Source of the DNA: Cellvibrionales bacterium UBA2511
GTDB lineage: Bacteria; Pseudomonadota; Gammaproteobacteria; Pseudomonadales; Porticoccaceae
DNA length: 9,488 nt
Assembly: GCA_002341315.1 (NCBI GenBank)
Contig: DDNV01000085.1
Location: 49,319-58,806 of the forward strand
Direction: 5' to 3'
Within the stretch, counting starts at the first letter, position 1, and each line of letters opens with the position of its first letter. The notes under the pieces were generated by a model. The model did not search any database and was not told where the DNA came from. It saw only the letters and a list, made by a program, of their open reading frames with translations. Positions 1 to 6,134 of this stretch are shown piece by piece. Both the position numbers and the translations under genes were made by a program.

Positions 1-175
1 CGTGGAGCAGGGGACCAATACCATTGTCGGTACTGATCCGCGGGCAATCCGTACCTGCGTTGCGGATATTCTCAGTACCGGTGGAAAATCGGGTTGTATC
101 CCCGAGCTTTGGGATGGTCAGGCGGCAGAGAGAATCGTGGAAGCAATTGCTCTCTGGTCCAACGGGAGCCCGTAG
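1..175 (+). CDS. wecB: UDP-N-acetylglucosamine 2-epimerase (non-hydrolysing), C-terminal fragment
   Basis: The reading frame is open from base 2 to a TAG at 173-175 and gives the last 57 residues of a protein whose start lies upstream of the window. The fragment shows the C-terminal signature of WecB/MnaA epimerases: a V-E-Q-G-T-N stretch, then V-G-T-D-P, and near the end I-P-E-L-W-D-G-Q-A-A-E-R-I-V. The family interconverts UDP-GlcNAc and UDP-ManNAc in the cytoplasm, supplying ManNAc or its uronic acid to surface polysaccharides. Its stop codon shares one base with the GTG start of the deacetylase, which places it in the same operon. The catalytic N-terminal part is not visible, so activity cannot be judged. 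The tail is distinctive enough that the family call is fairly secure; the symbol is by homology only. Confidence 0.85.
   Translation, partial: VEQGTNTIVGTDPRAIRTCVADILSTGGKSGCIPELWDGQAAERIVEAIALWSNGSP
164..168 (+). promoter_or_regulatory. Ribosome binding site for the polysaccharide deacetylase
   Basis: GGGAG lies six bases before a GTG at 175. It supports that GTG as the start, rather than the upstream ATG at 94, which lies inside the epimerase gene, or the internal ATG at 205, which has no comparable site. Confidence 0.6.
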
Positions 176-1086
176 TGAATTACACAACCTCTATTCGCAA
201 TGCCATGTCGGTCGATGTGGAGGACTATTATCATGTCTCCGCCTTCGAGGGCTGTATCAATAAACAACAATGGAATGAGATGCCCTGTCGCATAGAGGCC
301 AATATGGAGCGAATCCTGGCCCTGTTTGAGCGAAAGAGCATCAAGGCAACCTTTTTTACTCTGGGTTGTGTGGCCGAGCGCTACCCGGCTATGGTCAGAT
401 CGATTGTCGACCAGGGACACGAGCTGGCCAGCCACGGCTGGGAGCATATTCGGGTTACCCAGCAAAATCAGCAAGCCTTTACCCGGGACATTACCCGAAC
501 ACGCCAGTTACTTGAAGATCTTTCGGGCCAGCCCGTGATTGGCTATCGCGCCGCCAGCTATTCCATCTGCGAGGAAAACCTGTGGGCGCTGGATTGTCTC
601 GCCGATGCAGGCTACCAGTACAGTTCCAGTATCGTACCCATCAGACATGACCATTACGGTATACCGGGCGCCCCCCGGTTTGCTTTTCCGGCGGCCAGTA
701 ACAGGTTGTTGGAGATCCCTGTTACCACTATTCCTGTCGCAGGGCGCAACATCAACTGTGGTGGCGGCGGCTGGTTTCGTTTATTTCCCTACAGTTTCAC
801 CCGGTGGGCGATCGGTCGTGTTAACCGGAAAGAGCAGCAACCCTGTATTTTCTACTTCCACCCCTGGGAAATTGACCCTGAGCAGCCGCGTGTACCAAAT
901 GCCGGCAGTAAAGCCAGATTCCGGCACTATTTGAATTTGCATAAAGTCCATTATCGACTGGAGCAGCTTGCCGATGACTTCCTGTGGGGCCGAGTTGATG
1001 AGGTGTTCCTGAAAGGCTTCCAACAAAAACAAACCGGCAATGATCAGTGGGGTTTGCATGGCGCTTGCGATTCATCAACTGTCTGA
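175..1086 (+). CDS. XrtA/PEP-CTERM-associated polysaccharide deacetylase
   Basis: A 303-residue NodB-type (CE4-like) polysaccharide deacetylase of the class found beside exosortase A (TIGR03006-like). The characteristic opening N-A-M-S-V-D-V-E-D-Y-Y is at residues 9-19, with D14 and D17 the likely catalytic and metal-binding acids. S-H-G-W-E-H carries H87 and H91 as probable metal ligands, and F-Y-F-H-P-W-E carries H229. Members are expected to remove N- or O-acetyl groups from a sugar of the exopolysaccharide; the exact substrate is unknown. No signal peptide is seen, so the site of action is unclear. The GTG start at 175 overlaps the epimerase stop by one base and has a good ribosome binding site; ATG 205 is the alternative. 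The R125-A-A-S-Y motif has alanine where CE4 enzymes usually have proline. The 3' end overlaps the next gene by 29 bp. Confidence 0.9.
   Translation: MNYTTSIRNAMSVDVEDYYHVSAFEGCINKQQWNEMPCRIEANMERILALFERKSIKATFFTLGCVAERYPAMVRSIVDQGHELASHGWEHIRVTQQNQQAFTRDITRTRQLLEDLSGQPVIGYRAASYSICEENLWALDCLADAGYQYSSSIVPIRHDHYGIPGAPRFAFPAASNRLLEIPVTTIPVAGRNINCGGGGWFRLFPYSFTRWAIGRVNRKEQQPCIFYFHPWEIDPEQPRVPNAGSKARFRHYLNLHKVHYRLEQLADDFLWGRVDEVFLKGFQQKQTGNDQWGLHGACDSSTV
1047..1052 (+). promoter_or_regulatory. Ribosome binding site for the FemAB-type gene
   Basis: GTGGGG lies five bases before the ATG at 1058. It favours that start over the in-frame ATG at 1040, although the match to a consensus Shine-Dalgarno sequence is only moderate. 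Confidence 0.4.
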
Positions 1087-2089
1087 CAAAGATGTGTCCC
1101 AATGGGACGAGTATGTTTTAAAAACGCCAGCAGCAACGTTCTTTCACAGGGCTGGCTGGAAAACGGTTCTGCAACAAGCCTTTGGTCATCAGCCCTATTT
1201 TCTCTATGCCGAGCGCGAGGGAGAAATAGTCGGCATACTGCCGCTGGCACACAATAAAAGCCTGCTGTTTGGCAACAATCTGGTATCCACGCCATTTTGT
1301 GTCTACGGCGGTATCGTTGCCGACACCGATGAAGTTGCTGCAGCTCTGAGAACCGCCGCCTGCGATCTCGCACAGACGCTTCATGTGGATGCGCTGGAAT
1401 TGCGGAACCAGCACCGTTCGACAGAAAACTGGCCGACAAAGAGTCTTTATGCGACCTTTCGCCGCACGATTGACCGGGATTCCGAGGTCAACATGCAGGC
1501 GATTCCCAGCAAGCAGCGGACCATGATTCGCAAGGGAATCAAAAATGGTCTGGTGAGTGAGCCGGGACAGGACTGGGAGCGGATTTATCGAATTTACGCA
1601 GAAAGTGTCAGAAATCTCGGTACGCCGGTTTTCTCCAAAAACTATTTTTCACTTCTTCGTAAAGTGTTTGGCGATGACGTCGACACCCTGATGATTACCC
1701 ATGAAGGGCGCGATGTCGCGGGTGTGGTGAGTTTTTACTTCAGAGATGAAGTGCTGCCCTACTATGGGGGTAGTATTGCCGAGGCGAGGGAAATCAAGGG
1801 CGTCAACGATTTTATGTATTGGGAGTTGATGCGTCGTTCAGCTGAGCAGGGTATACAGGTGTTTGATTTTGGTCGCAGCAAAGAGGGCACGGGCCCCTAC
1901 CGTTTCAAGCAGCACTGGGGATTTACCCCCGAGCCGCTGTATTATGAATATCATCTGGTCAGGGCGGACAGTGTTCCAGATATAAATCCCCTCAACCCAA
2001 AGTATCAGTACTTCATCAGGGCATGGAAAAAACTGCCGTTGCCTCTGGCCAATACTGTTGGGCCACTACTGGCAAAAAATCTCGGTTAG
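1058..2089 (+). CDS. FemAB family XrtA/PEP-CTERM-associated protein
   Basis: A 343-residue protein with the tandem GNAT-like fold expected of FemAB relatives (TIGR03019-like). Recognisable marks are R-K-G-I-K-N-G-L beginning at R158, in the region where these proteins have a conserved basic helix, and F-G-R-S-K-E-G-T-G around residues 271-279, followed by F-K-Q-H-W-G-F-T-P-E-P-L. Classical FemA/FemB/FemX enzymes add amino acids from aminoacyl-tRNA to peptidoglycan precursors. The XrtA-linked branch occurs in Gram-negative bacteria without such cross-bridges and has no proven substrate, so acyl or aminoacyl transfer to an exopolysaccharide sugar is inference. No signal peptide or membrane segment is evident, suggesting a cytoplasmic enzyme acting on precursors. 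The start at 1058 is chosen by the upstream G-rich site; ATG 1040 would add six residues. The gene overlaps the deacetylase and sits 13 bp before the next gene. Confidence 0.88.
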   Translation: MALAIHQLSDKDVSQWDEYVLKTPAATFFHRAGWKTVLQQAFGHQPYFLYAEREGEIVGILPLAHNKSLLFGNNLVSTPFCVYGGIVADTDEVAAALRTAACDLAQTLHVDALELRNQHRSTENWPTKSLYATFRRTIDRDSEVNMQAIPSKQRTMIRKGIKNGLVSEPGQDWERIYRIYAESVRNLGTPVFSKNYFSLLRKVFGDDVDTLMITHEGRDVAGVVSFYFRDEVLPYYGGSIAEAREIKGVNDFMYWELMRRSAEQGIQVFDFGRSKEGTGPYRFKQHWGFTPEPLYYEYHLVRADSVPDINPLNPKYQYFIRAWKKLPLPLANTVGPLLAKNLG

Positions 2090-2102
2090 GAATTTGTCTA
2101 GC

Positions 2103-3341
2103 ATGAAGCCAGCATTGTTATTTCTATCTCACCGAATCCCTTTTCCCCCCAACAAAGGCGACAAGATACGCTCCTTTCACTTGCTCAAATATTTGAGCGA
2201 GCATTATCGTGTTTACCTTGGCGCTTTTATCGATGATGCAGAAGACTGGCAATATCGGGAGCAGGTTCGGGAATATTGTGAGGATTGCTGCTTTGTCAGG
2301 CTGAATCAGCGCAGGGCCCGGCTGAAAAGTCTGTTTGGGCTAATAACCGGTGAACCGTTGACCCTGCCTTATTTTTTCAGTGCTGCGCTGGCCCGCTGGA
2401 CTCGCAGTGTAACTACTGAGCAGGGTATTCAGCGAGCCGTCATCTACTCCGCCGCCATGGCGCAATATGTCTCTGGCACAGAGCTGACAATTGAGCGGAA
2501 GCTGATTGATTTCGTGGACATTGATTCCGACAAGTGGCGACAGTATTCAGCGAGAAAGCGCTGGCCAATGAGCTGGATTTATAGCCGGGAGGCAAAACGA
2601 TTACTGGCTTACGAGCGCCATGTGGCAGTTGAGTTTGATGCCAGCCTGTTTGTCTCTTCCGCCGAAGCCGCCATGTTCCAGTCGCTCGCTCCCGAAGTGG
2701 CCAGTAAAACCGGCTTTTATAATAATGGCGTGGACGTGGATTACTTTTCGCCGGACACTGATCTGGTGACGCCATACAGTCCTCAGGACAATGTCCTGGT
2801 TTTTACCGGTGCGATGGATTATTGGCCCAATGAGGATGCGGTCTGCTGGTTTGCCGAGCAAGTGTTCCCGAGTCTCAAAAAGGTTGATAGCAGCCTGAAG
2901 CTTTATATTGTCGGCAGCAATCCTACCGAAACCGTTCAGTCTCTGGAGAAAATCTCCGGGGTTTGCGTCACCGGTCGGGTGCTGGATGTTCGCCCCTATC
3001 TGAAGTTTGCCGTGGCTGCGGTCGCACCGATGAGAGTTGCCCGGGGTATTCAGAACAAGGTACTGGAAGCCATGGCCATGGCCAAACCGGTCATTGTCAC
3101 CCCGCAGGCATTGGAAGGCATCGCAGCTGAACATGGTCAGGACGTATTGGTGGCTGACGATGAAGCGGCTTTAAGAGCATTGGTCGAGCAGGTTCTGGCC
3201 GGTCAGTTTTCCTCAATCGGCAAGACGGCTCGTGAAAAAGTCACCCGTGATTTCAGTTGGGAAGACAATCTGCCCAACGTCACCAGCTGGCTGGAAGATG
3301 GCAGAGCTTCAGTGAGTGGAGGTGTGGACCATGAAGCCTGA
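2103..3341 (+). CDS. XrtA/PEP-CTERM-associated sugar transferase, Stp1-type (GT-B)
   Basis: A 412-residue GT-B glycosyltransferase resembling the Stp1 family (TIGR03087), named for its link with the EpsH1/XrtA system. The N terminus has the strongly conserved F-L-S-H-R-I-P-F-P-P-N-K-G-D-K-I-R segment, and the C-terminal half holds a GT4-like nucleotide-sugar domain with G-A-M-D-Y-W-P-N-E-D-A-V and the R-G-I-Q-N-K-V-L-E-A-M-A stretch. In that stretch R314 occupies the place of the first glutamate in the GT4 E-x7-E motif, while E322 is kept. It probably adds one sugar to the lipid-linked repeat unit at the cytoplasmic face of the membrane; donor and acceptor cannot be read from sequence. The ATG at 2103 matches the family N terminus. 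The nearest ribosome binding site, AGGA at 2088-2091, is rather far away (11 bases). The 3' end overlaps xrtA by 11 bp. Confidence 0.9.
   Translation: MKPALLFLSHRIPFPPNKGDKIRSFHLLKYLSEHYRVYLGAFIDDAEDWQYREQVREYCEDCCFVRLNQRRARLKSLFGLITGEPLTLPYFFSAALARWTRSVTTEQGIQRAVIYSAAMAQYVSGTELTIERKLIDFVDIDSDKWRQYSARKRWPMSWIYSREAKRLLAYERHVAVEFDASLFVSSAEAAMFQSLAPEVASKTGFYNNGVDVDYFSPDTDLVTPYSPQDNVLVFTGAMDYWPNEDAVCWFAEQVFPSLKKVDSSLKLYIVGSNPTETVQSLEKISGVCVTGRVLDVRPYLKFAVAAVAPMRVARGIQNKVLEAMAMAKPVIVTPQALEGIAAEHGQDVLVADDEAALRALVEQVLAGQFSSIGKTAREKVTRDFSWEDNLPNVTSWLEDGRASVSGGVDHEA
3318..3324 (+). promoter_or_regulatory. Ribosome binding site for xrtA
   Basis: GGAGGTG, close to the ideal Shine-Dalgarno sequence, ends six bases before the ATG at 3331. 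It is the strongest such site in the window and decides the start in favour of ATG 3331 over the in-frame GTG at 3316. It lies within the end of the preceding glycosyltransferase gene. Confidence 0.7.
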
Positions 3342-4950
3342 ACCGTCATTGACCAATGCCCTGCAATTGACGCCCACAGCCAGGGAGCAACTGCTTGTCC
3401 CCGTTTTTTTTATTGGTCTGCTGGTAGTATTTTTTGGTCTTTTTTATGAAACCACATGGACGATGGTGTCCACCTGGTACGAGGCAGAAACCTATACCCA
3501 CGGTTTTCTGATCCTGCCTATTGTCGCCTGGCTGATCTGGCGGCGCAGAACTGTTCTGCAGAACCTGCGGCCTACTCCCCAATTTTTGGCGTTGATCCCC
3601 CTGGCTGCTGCCGGGTTTCTCTGGATGCTGGGTAGTCTGGTGGATGTTCAGGTTGTTCAGCAGTTCGCGCTGATCACCATGGTTGTCGCTGCGTTTCTGA
3701 CGGTTATGGGGTCAGATATCGCGAAAGCACTGATTTTTCCGCTGGCATTTCTGTTTTTTGCTGTCCCCATGGGGGAGGAGCTGGTTCCCCCGTTGATGGA
3801 ATACACTGCAACGGTAACCGTTGCTTTGGTAAAACTTAGCGGAATTCCCGTTTATCGCGAGGGCATGTTTATCGCACTGCCCTCCGGAAACTGGTCAGTC
3901 GTGGAAGCCTGCAGCGGCATTCGCTATCTGATTGCATCGGTGACCCTGGGCTGCCTGTTTGCCTATATCAACTACTCAAGCATGAAAAAAAGACTGGCAT
4001 TCATCCTGGTGGCGTCAATTGTACCGATTATTGCCAACGGACTGCGCGCCTACATGATTGTCATGATTGGTCATCTCAGCGGCATGGAACTGGCGGTCGG
4101 CGTTGACCACCTGATTTATGGCTGGGTTTTCTTCGGGCTTGTTATGCTGATTTTATTTGTGATTGGGGCCAAATGGAGCGACCCCGAGCAGTTACCCGCA
4201 CACTCCGGCAGCACGTCGGAAACCAAGTCTAGTGAACGATCATTTTGGCCGGGCTCCGCCGTTGTTCTTGCGGTTTTCGCCACATTGGCAATCGCGGCTA
4301 TCTGGCCTGCCTGGGTCTTTGCATTGAATCAGGGCGGGGAGACCAAACCAGCTGCCGTCGAATTTGCACCAGAGCGCCTCGGCGAATTTACCCTGAGTAC
4401 TGATATGTTCTGGGACTGGTATCCCCAGCACCGGGGCAACGATAGCCATATAAAGCAGTTTTACGTGTATCAGAATCAGAATGACACTGAAGGGCAGCCC
4501 GCTATCATGCTCGATATTTCCCAGTATCTGCGACAGGAGCGGGGTGCGGAACTGATCAGTGGTCAGAACCATCTGTTTAATCGCGATGTTCGCGACTGGC
4601 GAGTGTTTCCCATGGGTGGAGAATCCGTGGACCTCAACGGTGAAACAAGCGGGGTTTTATCCGCGGTGGTGAAAGGACCCGGTCAAAATCTGCTGGTTTG
4701 GCGGTGGTATCGCATTGGCGACCAATACACGGCCAATGACTATGTGGCCAAGCTCTATGAATTGAGCGCCCGGTTGCTGGAAAACAGGCGGGATGGTGCC
4801 ATTATCACCCTCGCGGCACCGATAGATTTCCCGGGCGAGAGTGCACAGATGGCCGTTGCTGAAGAAATGCTGCAAAGGTTCATCCATCCGATGTTGCCGG
4901 AATTGGAAAAATCACTCGACCAGGAATTTTCCGGGGCAAAGCAACCGTGA
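3331..4950 (+). CDS. xrtA: Exosortase A with fused C-terminal EpsI domain
   Basis: A 539-residue integral inner-membrane protein. The first ~280 residues hold about eight hydrophobic segments of the EpsH/exosortase type. The sortase-like catalytic triad can be placed: C194 in E-A-C-S-G-I-R, R239 in N-G-L-R-A-Y, and H260 in G-V-D-H-L-I-Y-G-W. Exosortases are thought to cleave PEP-CTERM sorting signals of exported proteins in a transpeptidase-like manner. After a polar linker (about 282-305) comes one more membrane segment (about 306-333) and a ~200-residue soluble tail, probably periplasmic, matching the EpsI family that is a separate gene in other systems. It includes a W-x-W-Y-P-Q-H-R type start and the L-L-V-W-R-W-Y-R-I-G motif. 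The fusion is typical of the XrtA type. The gene overlaps its neighbours by 11 bp upstream and 4 bp downstream, in the middle of the glycan genes. Confidence 0.95.
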   Translation: MKPEPSLTNALQLTPTAREQLLVPVFFIGLLVVFFGLFYETTWTMVSTWYEAETYTHGFLILPIVAWLIWRRRTVLQNLRPTPQFLALIPLAAAGFLWMLGSLVDVQVVQQFALITMVVAAFLTVMGSDIAKALIFPLAFLFFAVPMGEELVPPLMEYTATVTVALVKLSGIPVYREGMFIALPSGNWSVVEACSGIRYLIASVTLGCLFAYINYSSMKKRLAFILVASIVPIIANGLRAYMIVMIGHLSGMELAVGVDHLIYGWVFFGLVMLILFVIGAKWSDPEQLPAHSGSTSETKSSERSFWPGSAVVLAVFATLAIAAIWPAWVFALNQGGETKPAAVEFAPERLGEFTLSTDMFWDWYPQHRGNDSHIKQFYVYQNQNDTEGQPAIMLDISQYLRQERGAELISGQNHLFNRDVRDWRVFPMGGESVDLNGETSGVLSAVVKGPGQNLLVWRWYRIGDQYTANDYVAKLYELSARLLENRRDGAIITLAAPIDFPGESAQMAVAEEMLQRFIHPMLPELEKSLDQEFSGAKQP

Positions 4951-6131
4951 AAACCACTCCTCTTGTGGCGCATATCATTTATGCCCTGGGCACCGGCGGT
5001 CTCGAAAACGGCCTGATCAACATCATTAACCGGACACCGCCAGACCGTTACCGGCATGTGATTATTTGTCTGACAAATGCAGATGATTTTGCCAATCGGA
5101 TTACCTTGCCGGGTGTGCAGGTTATCCAGCTGCATAAACCCGCTGGTCAGAATTTCCGTGTTTTTTGGGATTTATGGAAAACCCTGCGTGCCCTACGGCC
5201 CGACGTTGTTCATACCCGCAATCTGGCCAGTCTAGAGATGCAGTTAGTCACGCTGTTGATGCCCGGTATCAAGCGCGTGCACGGTGAGCACGGGCGGGAT
5301 ATTCACGACCTCGATGGTACCAATAAAAAATATAATCTGTTGCGCAAGGCCATGCAGCCTTTTGTGCATCGCTATATCGCGGTTAGCCGGGACCTGCTGC
5401 AGTGGTTGAAGTCTACGGTCGCTATTCCCGAGAAAAAACTGCGGCAGATTTACAATGGTGTCGATGCAGCAAAATTTTCACCCCGACAGGGCCGTGCACT
5501 GGTGGGAGATCTGGCTCCTCCGGGATTGTTGCCAGAGAATGCCGTTGTGGTCGGTACGGTTGGACGGCTCGCTGAGGTAAAAAACCAGCAGCTACTGATT
5601 GAGGCGGTTGGCTACCTGTACACAAAGAGGCCGATATTGCGGGGAACACTGCGGCTGGTCCTGGTGGGTGACGGCCCGCTCAAGCCGCAACTGGTTGAGC
5701 GGGTAAAACAGCTTGGTCTCTCCGATGTGGTGTGGTTTTCCGGTGACAGGAACGATGTTCCGGCATTAATGCAGCTGATGGATATTTTTATCCTTCCATC
5801 GCTTGCCGAAGGGATATCCAACACGCTGCTCGAGGCAATGGCTTCCGGCTTGCCGGTCATTGCCACCAGTGTGGGGGGCAATGTAGAGCTGATAGAAGAG
5901 GGCGTTAACGGCAGGTTGGTGCCGGTAAATAATGTAGTGGCTATGGCCGACGCTGTGGCTGAGCTGGTAGATGATCCCGCTCTCCGGCAGTCCATGGGTG
6001 AAAAGGGGCTGGCTCTGGTGAGGACAACGTTCAACTGGGAGAGGACAGTGGCGGATTACCTGGCTGTTTACGACATCCTGCTGGGTGTGGATAGTGCGCC
6101 ATTGAATAGCAACAGAAATCAGGGCAATTAA
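4947..6131 (+). CDS. XrtA/PEP-CTERM-associated sugar transferase, Stp2-type (GT4)
   Basis: A 394-residue GT4-type glycosyltransferase resembling Stp2 (TIGR03088). Near the N terminus, H-I-I-Y-A-L-G-T-G-G-L-E-N-G-L-I-N is the typical acceptor-side glycine-rich loop of this family. The C-terminal domain has V-G-T-V-G-R-L-A-E-V-K-N-Q, L-V-G-D-G-P, and a complete E-x7-E motif, E288 to E296, in A-E-G-I-S-N-T-L-L-E-A-M-A-S-G. A retaining transfer from a nucleotide-sugar donor to a lipid-linked intermediate is expected. The start is taken as GTG 4947, which overlaps the xrtA stop in a GTGA arrangement. The conserved N terminus leaves no room for a later start except possibly GTG 4965, and the first internal ATG is about 100 codons in. 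Only a weak GGGG at 4933-4936 precedes it, so translation may depend on coupling to xrtA. Confidence 0.9.
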   Translation: MKTTPLVAHIIYALGTGGLENGLINIINRTPPDRYRHVIICLTNADDFANRITLPGVQVIQLHKPAGQNFRVFWDLWKTLRALRPDVVHTRNLASLEMQLVTLLMPGIKRVHGEHGRDIHDLDGTNKKYNLLRKAMQPFVHRYIAVSRDLLQWLKSTVAIPEKKLRQIYNGVDAAKFSPRQGRALVGDLAPPGLLPENAVVVGTVGRLAEVKNQQLLIEAVGYLYTKRPILRGTLRLVLVGDGPLKPQLVERVKQLGLSDVVWFSGDRNDVPALMQLMDIFILPSLAEGISNTLLEAMASGLPVIATSVGGNVELIEEGVNGRLVPVNNVVAMADAVAELVDDPALRQSMGEKGLALVRTTFNWERTVADYLAVYDILLGVDSAPLNSNRNQGN

Positions 6132-6134
6132 TGC

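Noticed and set aside
94..174. N-terminal extension of the deacetylase from ATG 94
   Set aside because: It would overlap the conserved epimerase C terminus by about 80 bases, and the extra residues look nothing like the family N terminus. GTG 175 has a good ribosome binding site.
2087..2102. Possible promoter or terminator between the FemAB and Stp1-type genes
   Set aside because: Although this is the widest gap in the cluster, it is only 13 bp, too short for a promoter, and has no hairpin followed by a T run.
2601..3134. Minus-strand open frame (177 codons) within the Stp1-type gene
   Set aside because: It is antisense to a conserved glycosyltransferase domain, has no recognisable protein features, and is best explained as a by-product of codon bias.
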